Shown here one piece after another: positions 1 to 7,779 of a stretch of DNA of 38,570 bases. Positions within the stretch are counted from its first letter, which is position 1; the number at the start of each line of letters is the position of its first letter. The DNA comes from Pseudomonas fuscovaginae SE-1 (GTDB taxonomy: Bacteria > Pseudomonadota > Gammaproteobacteria > Pseudomonadales > Pseudomonadaceae), in the NCBI RefSeq assembly GCF_000364705.1, contig NZ_AQOH01000375.1, forward strand, positions 1 through 38,570. The letters run 5' to 3'. The translations under genes were made by a program, and so were the position numbers. Under the pieces are notes generated by a model. The model did not search any database. It was given only the letters and a program-made list of their open reading frames with translations, and was not told the DNA's origin.

Positions 1-3000
1 GCTGGCGACCAGCGTGCGGCCCTGCCCCGGCACGTCGAGCATGGCCTGGGTGCCGGATGCCTCCAGCCTGGCCCCCTCCCGCACTACCACGAACAGATCC
101 GCAGCCTTGGCGATACCGGTCACCGGATCCAGATCACCACCGATGCTGATCTGCCCACCATTACGCACCATGCCATAGGTTCTGCCACCCGCATCGGTAC
201 CCGTCGCCGCGCGCGCGGCGACATCGATCAAGGCATGCTCGCCCAGCCATATGGAGCGACCGTGGCCGATGGCATTGACCTTGTCGACATCCTGATCGGC
301 CGGTTTGATTCCACCCAGGCTGACCTTGCCGCCCCAGGCATTGAGCGTCCCGTCCAAGGTCAGTTGGCCAATGCTGCCGAGTGCGATGGACTGGCCCGGA
401 TCCACGGAAATGACCGCGCCACGGCCCACGGTCAAGGCCGTACTGGCCATATCCGCCGCAGCGCTTTGAGCGGTGCCGGCGTTCAGGCTCAGGCTGGCCC
501 CATTGCGCTGTGTCAGCACACCCTTGGCGGCGTCGTTCTGGTAAAGCTCCGGTGTCCAACGCTCCAACAGTGTCGCTGGAGAGGCTCCGGACGGTGTATC
601 GCCGGCCTGCTCTCCAAACCGATAGACCGGCATGGTCACAGCGACCTGGGTATTGTCGGTGACCGTCAGCCCCTGATTGCCGGTGATGTCATAGGCCGAG
701 AACCCCTTGTTGAAGAAGTCGCCAGCCAATTGCAGGGTACCGGCAGCTGTCGGTATCGGGCTGTTGCCGATCTGTACCTTGCCGGCCTGCAGTTTCAGGG
801 TGCCGCCACCATTGACGCCGTAACCACGCAGTTCGCCGTCGAGCGTCAGGTTGCCCACGGCGGTGGAGTTGCCCAGGTTGGCAGCGAGGGTGACATCGCC
901 TCCCTTGCCACCGCTGAGCTTGCGATTGTTGAGGATAGCGGCCCCCGAGGATACATCGACCAGGCTGCCAGCCCGAAACATCACGTCACCAGAGCTACGC
1001 AGTGAAACCGAACCGCCATTGATATAGGGCAACCGACTGTTGTCGCCATCCAGTGCCAGGTTGCTCCACAGTCCACTGGTATCGAGTTTCATGCCTGTTG
1101 CGATATCAACCACGGCCTTCTGGCCGGTCGGAGGCTGAATGATCTGATCGATCAGGCCCTGAGTCGGGTTTGCCGAGCTCACCTGATTGAGCACGTTGCC
1201 CAGGCGCAGGCTGCCGGAATGGGCTGTCAGGTTGGCATTGACCCGCACCTGCGGCCCGTACAGGGTGATATCCCCGCCATTGCCTACTGTCAGGTCACCG
1301 TTGATCTGGATCTGCTGCTTGGCCGCCACCTTGATGGCGCCGAGCTGGAAGCCGTTGAGCTGGTCGCTGTCGAGGTACATCGTGCCCTGGCGATTGGCGG
1401 GCAAGGCAGTGTCCAGGTCCAGTCCGGCGGCGATCCGCTCGACACCCTCGCCGATCTGTACCTGGTCCGCCATGGCATCCAGGCTATAGCGCAAGGTCCC
1501 CGTCGTCTTGTCATAGATCGGCGTGTACTTGCCGAATATCAGCTGCGCCCGCTGGGCAACGGCGTTGCGCGATTGCTGGTAACCATCGAGATTGAGGTTG
1601 GGTGCCTGGTTCTGCCGATCGCCCTTGAACACCTCGCTGACAATCTGGCCTTCCAGCACGGCATTGGTGGTACCGATCACCAGCTTGCCGGCATCACGGC
1701 CCACGGTGTAGCCCGACTCATAGCGCTGCTGCTGGGCGATCATCGGGTTGTAGAAGTACTCGGTCTGGCCCCAGCGGGCACTTGTGGACTCGAAGCCCTT
1801 GTAGATCCCGGAGTAGAGAATATCCCCGGGTGCCTTGGACAACTCATACAGGCGGCCATCGGGCCCCTTGAGCCAGGTCTGCCGGATATAACCGGACTGC
1901 ACGTCGACGGTACCTCCGGACAAGTTGAGTTGCGCACCCTGCTGAGTCACCACATCCTTGCCGGTAAAGTTCAGTGTGCCGCCCTGAGCCATCCACTCGC
2001 CGATATTATGGCCCTGGGTACCCAGATACCCGCCCACTTCCAGCAGGCCGCCCGCGGTGTACCAGCGATCGGTGGCATAGCCGTTGGTGCCGGCCGGGAC
2101 GAATACCAGCTCACGCAGATCGACCCAGACATCGTTGTTGATCAGCTTGCCGCCGTCACGGTTGACCGGCGCATCACGCTGCTCGTTACCCTGCACGTTG
2201 ATCTTGATGTTGTTGGATTCCATCGAGACCTTCACGCCGAACGCGCCAGAGACGTCGACCACCGCCCCGTCGCGCACCAGGCTGCGCCGGCCGGCGCTGA
2301 CCGCCACCTGGCCGCCGGTGGCGAGGGTGATGGAGCCGTTCTGGAAATCCACATTGCCGCCGCTGACGATCTCGATCCGCGACTGGTCGCTACGGTCACT
2401 GACCGTGCTCAGGTTGTTGAAGAACCCGGTGACCAGGGTGTTCGGCAACCCATCGAGACCGTTCAGGCCGTTGTTGCGCTGGCTGTCGAGGGCGGTGGCA
2501 TCGGTGTTTTCCAACAGGATCGCGGTGGTGCTGCCCTGCCCCAGGGTCACGCTGCCGGTGGTATCGGTGGCGGAGTTGAGCAGGTGGAGGGTGCCACGGG
2601 TGTCGACCGAGGTACTGGCCAGGGCCACACCATTTTGCTGCACCTGGTGCCCGGTCAGGGTGATGTCGCCGGTGGAGGCCATGATCAGGCCACTGTTGGT
2701 CACCTTGCCAGCAGTGCTGCCAGCCTTCAGCGAAGTCGCCACCTCGTTGCCACGGGTGGTCGAACGCTGGTTGCCGCTGGTGCCGACACCCCGGCGGATG
2801 TAGAAGCTGTCGCCTGCCGCCAGGGTGGTCTGGCCCTTGGCGGTAACGATGGTACCGGCGTTCTCCACCTCGGAGCCGAGCAGCAGCGCATAGCCGCCGG
2901 ACTCGGTCGAAGAGCCAGGGGCCAGGGTCTGGATGATCGCGCCACGCTGGACCTCGACCTTGCCTGCGGCATCGGTGAAGGTCGGCTGGGTGCCGTTGGC

Positions 3001-3768
3001 GTCCACATAGATCCCGCGTTGGGTGAACTGCTCGTCGGTGATGGTCGCGGCGGCGGCCACCAGGTTGCGCACGTTGACCTGGCTGGAACCGCTGAACACC
3101 ACACCGTTGCGGTTCATGATCATCACGGTGACGTTGCCCTTGACCTGGCCCTGGATCTCGCTGGGACGCGCCAATGGGTCGTTGACACGGTTGAGCACCG
3201 CCCAGTTCGACTGCTGCTGGAAATCCACCGTGGTGTTGCGCCCGACGTTGAAGGTCTCCCAGTTGAGGATCGCCTTGTCGGCGGTCTGCTCGATGGTCAC
3301 GGTGGTCTTGCCGCCGGACTGGGTCTGGGTCGGCGCCTTGGCGTTGAGCCAACCTTGCGTCAGGCTGTTGTCAACCTGCAGACCGCCCTTGCCCAGGCCA
3401 TCCGGAATGTTGCCCAACTGGCCGAGTGCCGCCTGGCGACCGGCGGCCTGCGCGGCTTGTTGGGCGGCGATGGCGGCCACGGTGCTGTTGAGATTGCTCA
3501 GCGAGCGCTGCAGTTGCTGGTTGGCACGGGTCTGCTCCGCCAGGGTCGGTAGACCCGGAATCTGCCCGCTGTTGTTGCGCGCCGCGGTGGCCGAAAGGTT
3601 GGCCCCCTTGTTGGTGAACCAGGCCGAACTGAACGCCGTCTCCGCCTGGGCACTGCCGGCCACCATCAACAAGGCAATGGCGTGGGCCAGGGGCTTGAGC
3701 CGCAGGATCGCAGATACGTCGTCGTGACGCTGGGCGTTGAGTCTTGCCGAGGGTTTGCAGCGCAGCAT
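1..3768 (-). CDS. Two-partner-secretion filamentous haemagglutinin-like exoprotein (5' part, runs off left edge)
   Basis: An open frame of 1256 codons runs from an ATG at 3768 to the left edge without a stop, so the C-terminus is missing. The start has a good ribosome site (GGATGGAG, 2 nt upstream). Residues 1-42 form an extended signal peptide (hydrophobic AHAIALLMVAGSAQA, cleavage before ETAFSS). After a Gln/Ala-rich stretch, residues about 155-290 look like the TPS/haemagglutination-activity domain, with TADKAILNWETFNVG, SEIQGQVKGNVTVMIMNRNG and VVFSGSSQVNVRNLVAAA. The rest is a Gly/Asn/Thr/Val-rich beta-helix pattern, such as repeated GGxVTL and DVSG motifs. Family knowledge: such proteins are exported by an outer-membrane TpsB partner and act as adhesins; none is encoded here. 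The DING-gene neighbour recalls P. aeruginosa lapA-pdtA, where PdtA is a phosphate-starvation TPS protein. Orthology to PdtA is inferred. Confidence 0.85.
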   Translation of the reverse strand, partial: MLRCKPSARLNAQRHDDVSAILRLKPLAHAIALLMVAGSAQAETAFSSAWFTNKGANLSATAARNNSGQIPGLPTLAEQTRANQQLQRSLSNLNSTVAAIAAQQAAQAAGRQAALGQLGNIPDGLGKGGLQVDNSLTQGWLNAKAPTQTQSGGKTTVTIEQTADKAILNWETFNVGRNTTVDFQQQSNWAVLNRVNDPLARPSEIQGQVKGNVTVMIMNRNGVVFSGSSQVNVRNLVAAAATITDEQFTQRGIYVDANGTQPTFTDAAGKVEVQRGAIIQTLAPGSSTESGGYALLLGSEVENAGTIVTAKGQTTLAAGDSFYIRRGVGTSGNQRSTTRGNEVATSLKAGSTAGKVTNSGLIMASTGDITLTGHQVQQNGVALASTSVDTRGTLHLLNSATDTTGSVTLGQGSTTAILLENTDATALDSQRNNGLNGLDGLPNTLVTGFFNNLSTVSDRSDQSRIEIVSGGNVDFQNGSITLATGGQVAVSAGRRSLVRDGAVVDVSGAFGVKVSMESNNIKINVQGNEQRDAPVNRDGGKLINNDVWVDLRELVFVPAGTNGYATDRWYTAGGLLEVGGYLGTQGHNIGEWMAQGGTLNFTGKDVVTQQGAQLNLSGGTVDVQSGYIRQTWLKGPDGRLYELSKAPGDILYSGIYKGFESTSARWGQTEYFYNPMIAQQQRYESGYTVGRDAGKLVIGTTNAVLEGQIVSEVFKGDRQNQAPNLNLDGYQQSRNAVAQRAQLIFGKYTPIYDKTTGTLRYSLDAMADQVQIGEGVERIAAGLDLDTALPANRQGTMYLDSDQLNGFQLGAIKVAAKQQIQINGDLTVGNGGDITLYGPQVRVNANLTAHSGSLRLGNVLNQVSSANPTQGLIDQIIQPPTGQKAVVDIATGMKLDTSGLWSNLALDGDNSRLPYINGGSVSLRSSGDVMFRAGSLVDVSSGAAILNNRKLSGGKGGDVTLAANLGNSTAVGNLTLDGELRGYGVNGGGTLKLQAGKVQIGNSPIPTAAGTLQLAGDFFNKGFSAYDITGNQGLTVTDNTQVAVTMPVYRFGEQAGDTPSGASPATLLERWTPELYQNDAAKGVLTQRNGASLSLNAGTAQSAAADMASTALTVGRGAVISVDPGQSIALGSIGQLTLDGTLNAWGGKVSLGGIKPADQDVDKVNAIGHGRSIWLGEHALIDVAARAATGTDAGGRTYGMVRNGGQISIGGDLDPVTGIAKAADLFVVVREGARLEASGTQAMLDVPGQGRTLVAS

Positions 3769-3919
3769 CACTCCATCCTTTTCAAATCGTGCAAAGGGCT
3801 GCAACGCGTGACCCGATGTGTGACGGGGCGTTGCTCATACCGGATAGGCGGTTACAGAAGATCGCGACCGAACTTCTGTCATGGAAAATTCATCTGATGG
3901 GAGTCGTGCTCCCGCACGC

Positions 3920-3951
3920 AAAAAATCAGCAACGGCAGGGCCGTTGCTGAT
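3920..3951 (-). terminator. Rho-independent terminator after the DING gene
   Basis: A perfect 12-bp stem (ATCAGCAACGGC at 3925-3936 and its complement at 3940-3951, loop AGG) is followed on the minus strand by a run of T (the A-tract 3920-3925). It lies 28 bp past the stop of the DING gene and separates it from the downstream exoprotein gene, which therefore probably has its own promoter in 3769-3919. Confidence 0.85.
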
Positions 3952-3979
3952 CGGGTATCGCCAGTCGTTGAAGCGAGGG

Positions 3980-5161
3980 TTACAGCGGACGACCGATGGT
4001 GTTGCAGACGCTGGTGTTGCCGATGGCCTGAGCGCTGGTGGCGGTCAGGAAGCTGCCACGAACGGCCACTTTCCATGCGGCTGGCAGCGGCACGAAACGG
4101 TTGGCAGTGATGGCGGCGTCGTTGTTGGTGGCGGCAGTGGAGCCGTAGTGACGGGTGAAGAAGTCACGGACTTGGCTGGTCTGGGTGGCGTCGGCGTAGC
4201 ACTGGCTGAAGACCAGGTTGGTGAAGCCCAGGATGGGGTAACCCGAGGATGGGTAGGCCACGACGCTTGGGTCAGTCGAGCTGGCGGCAGCGGCGAAGAC
4301 AGGTACCCAGGCGTTGGGGTTGGAACGGTTGGCGGCGGCTGGAACCGGTACGGCAGCGATAGCGGCCGAAACGTTGGCAGGCGCTGGGGAAAGGCCGTTG
4401 ATCTGAGCGACCTTGGTGGCGTCATCCAGACCAGCAAGGGTGGTGGCGGCGAAGTCCGGGCTCATGTAGGTGATACCACCAGCGGTGGAGTTCAGCGCGG
4501 TCATGACACCCTGGCTGCCGGTTGCCGATACGGCACCGGCCGGCAGGCCACCCGAGAAGCTGCTGCCGAAGGTGGTGGTGATAGCGAACTTGCCACCTTC
4601 GGTCGTCTCGGAGCACTTGGCATTCAGGAAGCGGGTGAACAGCTCGGTGGTACCGCTGCTTTCGCTGCGATAGACCAGCTTGATCGCGCCGGTACGACCG
4701 GAACCCGTTACGTCATCCCAGGTTTTCAGACGGCCGGAGAACACGCCACACAGTTGATCGACGCTCAGGTTCAGGTTGGTGGTACCCGCCTGGTTGAAAG
4801 GAATGGCGACCGAAGTGGCCACCGATGGAACCTGGATCAGTGGACCCCAGGCAGCGCCGTGGGCGGAGACGTAGCCGTCCAGCTCAGCCTGGCTCAGCTT
4901 CGAGTCGCTACCGGCCCAGTGTACGTTCTTGTTGGTCACGCCGGCCACGAACTTGGTGTAATCGTTGTTCAGGAAGGCTGCCTTGCCTGCGCCGCTGCCT
5001 ACGCCGATGTAAGGAGCAAAACCGGCAGTCAGCACGCCGGAAGTCTGGTACAGCGGTTGTGGCAGAGTGGCACCGCCACCGTTGAGATCAGCCATCGCGG
5101 CCTGAGCGGTGCACAGGGCGGCGAGAGTCAGGGAAACTGCCAGAGCGTTGCGCTTAAACAT
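3980..5161 (-). CDS. DING-family periplasmic phosphate-binding protein (PstS-like)
   Basis: This 393-aa protein starts at an ATG at 5161 with a strong site (AAAGGAGA); an upstream in-frame ATG at 5266 lacks one. The signal peptide (MFKRNALAVSLTLAALCTAQAAMA) is followed by the diagnostic DLNGGGATLPQ, a variant of the DINGGG N-terminus that names the family. IGVGSGAGKAAF, a phosphate-binding-type loop (YRSESSGTTELFTRFL) and SGYPILGFTNLVFSQCY also fit PstS-type type-II periplasmic binding folds. Family members bind phosphate with high affinity; some (P. aeruginosa LapA/PA0688) are secreted and reported to have phosphatase activity. Location next to a TPS exoprotein matches the phosphate-starvation locus of P. 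aeruginosa. Whether this copy is periplasmic or secreted, and whether it has phosphatase activity, cannot be read from the sequence. No convincing Pho box was found upstream. Confidence 0.9.
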   Translation of the reverse strand: MFKRNALAVSLTLAALCTAQAAMADLNGGGATLPQPLYQTSGVLTAGFAPYIGVGSGAGKAAFLNNDYTKFVAGVTNKNVHWAGSDSKLSQAELDGYVSAHGAAWGPLIQVPSVATSVAIPFNQAGTTNLNLSVDQLCGVFSGRLKTWDDVTGSGRTGAIKLVYRSESSGTTELFTRFLNAKCSETTEGGKFAITTTFGSSFSGGLPAGAVSATGSQGVMTALNSTAGGITYMSPDFAATTLAGLDDATKVAQINGLSPAPANVSAAIAAVPVPAAANRSNPNAWVPVFAAAASSTDPSVVAYPSSGYPILGFTNLVFSQCYADATQTSQVRDFFTRHYGSTAATNNDAAITANRFVPLPAAWKVAVRGSFLTATSAQAIGNTSVCNTIGRPL

Positions 5162-5530
5162 GAAGAATCTCCTTTCGTCGTGTTCGTACGTTGAGGTTGC
5201 TCGTTCGTGACGCCATGGCGCTCGATGCGTCGCCTTGCTTCCAGACGACTTGTGGGCTGAGGCCATGGAGCAGAAGTTCTCAACTTCCGGTGACAGATAA
5301 AGGAAAAAACCTCGGGTGAATGCGATTGATTTTCAAATTATTTATCGGGTGATTTCGCTGTTTTTACTGCAAGTTCGCGGTATTTCTTCGGGAGTGGCAA
5401 AGAGCCCTACGCTACAGGCGACAGGAACCGGGTCATAACTGTGTGGATATGACAGAACAAGGAACCCGAGTTCTAAGTGACATCACCTGCTAATGTGCAG
5501 GCAATTCAAAAAACTTCCAGGCCCTCCCCC
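5162..5530. other. Intergenic region with divergent promoters (DING gene / DUF1345 gene)
   Basis: This 369-bp stretch has an unusually AT-rich core at about 5296-5360 relative to its neighbours, as expected for a promoter region of the DING gene on the minus strand. An isolated ATGACAG (5449-5455, the complement of a Pho half-site CTGTCAT) and a GTGACAG (5290-5296) occur, but neither has a second half-site 11 bp away. No credible ORF was seen. Confidence 0.4.
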
Positions 5531-6172
5531 ATGCCCCATCTCGCCCGAACCCATCCCCGCCTGACCATCGCCACCCTCCTCGGCCTGGCTGCCGGCGTGC
5601 TGGTACCGATCAGCCCGGTACTGACCAAGGTCCTCATTGGCTGGAACAGCGCCGTGTGGTCCTACCTGGTCATGATGCTGTGGCTGACGATGCGCTCCAG
5701 CCCGGACGATGTGCAGCGCTTCGTCGAGCGCGAGGATGAGAATGCCGGGACGGTGCTGCTGATCGTGTCGATCGCCGCGATTGCCAGCCTGGCGGCCATT
5801 ACCTTCGAGCTGGCGGGCGGCAAGGATCTGGATGCACATGCCCGGGCCTGGCACTACGCTTTTACCGGTTTGACGGTGCTGGGGTCATGGCTGCTGATCG
5901 GGGTGATCTTCAGTGTGCACTATGCCCGGCAGTTCTATCAGTCGGACGCGGATGAGCCGCCGCTGCGCTTTGCCGATGGCGAGAAATATCCGGATTACTG
6001 GGACTTCCTGTATTTCTCTTTCACCATTGGGGTGGCGGTGCAGACGTCGGATGTCGGGGTGGCGACGAAGGCGATGCGCAGGGTGGTGCTGGCGCAGTCG
6101 TTGATCGGATTTCTGTTCAATACGGCGATATTGGGGTTTTCGATCAATATTGCGGCGGGGCTGTTTGGCTGA
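5531..6172 (+). CDS. DUF1345 family inner-membrane protein
   Basis: This 213-aa protein belongs to the DUF1345 (COG4291) family of predicted membrane proteins of unknown function. Hydrophobic segments are visible at LTIATLLGLAAGVLVPI, AVWSYLVMMLWLTM, AGTVLLIVSIAAIASLAAITF, YAFTGLTVLGSWLLIGVIF and the C-terminal SLIGFLFNTAILGFSINIAAG. The family hallmarks YPDYWDFLYFSFTIGVAVQTSDV and HYARxFY are present. The start chosen is the ATG at 5531, where homology to the family appears to begin. A GTG at 5477 in the same frame has an AAGGAA about 12 nt upstream and would add 18 residues. It is convergent with hpd, with a REP-like element between them. Function unknown. Confidence 0.8.
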   Translation: MPHLARTHPRLTIATLLGLAAGVLVPISPVLTKVLIGWNSAVWSYLVMMLWLTMRSSPDDVQRFVEREDENAGTVLLIVSIAAIASLAAITFELAGGKDLDAHARAWHYAFTGLTVLGSWLLIGVIFSVHYARQFYQSDADEPPLRFADGEKYPDYWDFLYFSFTIGVAVQTSDVGVATKAMRRVVLAQSLIGFLFNTAILGFSINIAAGLFG

Positions 6173-6228
6173 GAGGTCCACCGGGCGGAAGCCAGGTTTG
6201 AGGAAATACTCCAATGAGAGTGGAAGCC

Positions 6229-6281
6229 GGATTTATCCGCGAAGAGGCCCTTGAGACCGCCAAAAGCTTCGCGGATAAACC
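6229..6281. repeat. REP-like inverted repeat between convergent genes
   Basis: The arms GGATTTATCCGCGAAG (6229-6244) and CTTCGCGGATAAACC (6267-6281) are complementary apart from one extra base, with a 22-nt loop. Sequence style and position between the 3' ends of two convergent genes fit Pseudomonas repetitive extragenic palindromes. It could end transcription from either side, although no T-run is present. Confidence 0.65.
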
Positions 6282-6325
6282 GGACCGCCGGCGCCCACAG
6301 GTCCGGCGCCTACGGGAAGCAGGGA

Positions 6326-7402
6326 TTACTCGGTGGTCAGCACACCACGACGAATCTGGTCACGCTCGATCGATTCGAACAGCGCCTTGAAGTTGCCCTC
6401 GCCGAAACCATCATCCCCCTTGCGCTGGATGAACTCGAAGAACACCGGCCCCATCAGGGTTTCCGAGAAGATCTGCAGCAGCAGGCGCTTGTCGCCCTCC
6501 TGCGAGGCGCCGTCCAGCAGGATGCCGCGCGATTGCAGCTCCTGGACCGGCTCGCCATGGTTCGGCAGGCGGCCTTCGAGCATTTCGTAGTAGGTGTCCG
6601 GCGGCGCGGTCATGAAGCGCATGCCGATCTTCTTCAACGCGTCCCAGGTCTTGACCAGGTCGTCGGTGAGGAAGGCCACGTGCTGGATGCCTTCGCCATT
6701 GAACTGCATCAGGAACTCTTCGATCTGCCCCGAGCCCTTCGACGACTCCTCGTTGAGCGGGATACGGATCATGCCGTCCGGCGCGGTCATCGCCTTGGAG
6801 GTCAGGCCGGTGTACTCGCCCTTGATGTCGAAGTAGCGGATCTCGCGGAAGTTGAACAGTTTCTCGTAGAAGTTCGCCCAGTAGGCCATGCGCCCGCGAT
6901 AGACGTTGTGGGTCAGGTGGTCGATGATCTTCAGGCCCGCCCCTTGTGGGTTGCGGTCGACGCCGTCGAGATAGACGAAGTCGATATCATAGATCGAGCT
7001 GCCCTCGCCGAAACGGTCGATCAGGTACAGCGGCGCGCCGCCGATGCCCTTGATCGCCGGCAGGTTCAGTTCCATCGGACCGGTGGCGATGTGGATGGGC
7101 TGGGCACCCAGTTCCAGGGCACGGGAATAGGCCTTCTGCGCGTTCTTCACCCGGAAGGCCATGCCGCAGACGGACGGGCCGTGCTCGGCGGCGAAGTACG
7201 AGGCTTCGCTGTGGGGTTCGTTGTTGAGGATCAGGTTGATCGCGCCCTGGCGATACAGGTGCACGTTCTTGGAACGGTGGGTCGCGACCTTGGTGAAGCC
7301 CATGATCTCGAAGATCGGCTCCAGGGTGTTCGGGGTCGGCGATGCGAATTCGATGAACTCGAAGCCCATCAGGCCCATCGGGTTTTCAAAGATATCTGCC
7401 AT
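6326..7402 (-). CDS. hpd: 4-hydroxyphenylpyruvate dioxygenase (HPPD)
   Basis: A 358-aa protein, the usual length for Pseudomonas HPPD. It converts 4-hydroxyphenylpyruvate, O2 and loss of CO2 into homogentisate in cytosolic tyrosine catabolism. The N-terminus (MADIFENPMGLMGFEFIEFASP) and the two tandem vicinal-oxygen-chelate halves are typical. The Fe(II) ligands are visible: His in IIDHLTHNV (about residue 161), His in GEGIQHVAFLTDD (about 240) and Glu in PVFFEFIQRKGD (about 322), with the C-terminal substrate-gating helix FGEGNFKALFESIERDQ. The ATG at 7402 has a GAGG site. It is a single-gene transcript here, not linked to homogentisate dioxygenase genes. Identification is secure. Confidence 0.98.
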   Translation of the reverse strand: MADIFENPMGLMGFEFIEFASPTPNTLEPIFEIMGFTKVATHRSKNVHLYRQGAINLILNNEPHSEASYFAAEHGPSVCGMAFRVKNAQKAYSRALELGAQPIHIATGPMELNLPAIKGIGGAPLYLIDRFGEGSSIYDIDFVYLDGVDRNPQGAGLKIIDHLTHNVYRGRMAYWANFYEKLFNFREIRYFDIKGEYTGLTSKAMTAPDGMIRIPLNEESSKGSGQIEEFLMQFNGEGIQHVAFLTDDLVKTWDALKKIGMRFMTAPPDTYYEMLEGRLPNHGEPVQELQSRGILLDGASQEGDKRLLLQIFSETLMGPVFFEFIQRKGDDGFGEGNFKALFESIERDQIRRGVLTTE

Positions 7403-7779
7403 GGTGGCGCCTCATCATGTCAATCAAGTAACGGTCGGTTAGTTGCTGTCGATGCGGAGGCTTGCGGGTGGCGCACAGGAAATGCCCCGCACGCTGCGGG
7501 CAAGGAAATCGCCGTAGATCAGTTTGAACCCGAGTATCTTCATTGCAACCCAGTCTCTCAGGGCGAGGCTTCTGTCGCCAGAAGACATTATTCTTATATG
7601 CGTAAGTAGATTCTACATGGCGTAAAACGTTTTGTCCGTATCACTTTTCATTTCCTGCGCGGTCGCAGGAAAACCGGCAACCCCCTGCAACAACCTCTGA
7701 AGGCGCGAATGCATCAGCCCCGACTATCCTGCCAGAAGCCGTGCCAGCCATCGCTTCCCCTGTCCACACAGGTCTGCTC
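7403..7779. other. Intergenic region upstream of hpd and the EAL gene
   Basis: 377 bp between divergent genes. Visible elements: a palindrome GTAGATTCTAC (around 7607-7617), two copies of a similar motif (TGCGTAA and GGCGTAA) flanking it, and a hairpin with 9-bp arms TTTCCTGCG / CGCAGGAAA (7651-7659 and 7664-7672) without a T-run. These may be operators for hpd, but none matches a regulator site I can name with confidence. Confidence 0.35.

Noticed and set aside
1219..3552. 777-aa plus-strand frame opposite the TPS exoprotein gene
   Set aside because: It is antisense to a continuous frame with a signal peptide, TPS domain and ribosome site. Long antisense frames are expected in GC-rich Pseudomonas genes.
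5430..5455. Pho box upstream of the DING gene
   Set aside because: Single ATGACAG (5449-5455) and partial GTCAT are present, but the second half-site at 11-bp spacing is missing.
7651..7672. Terminator for hpd or the EAL gene at the TTTCCTGCG hairpin
   Set aside because: The hairpin lies upstream of both divergent genes and lacks a T-run, so it cannot be a terminator for either.
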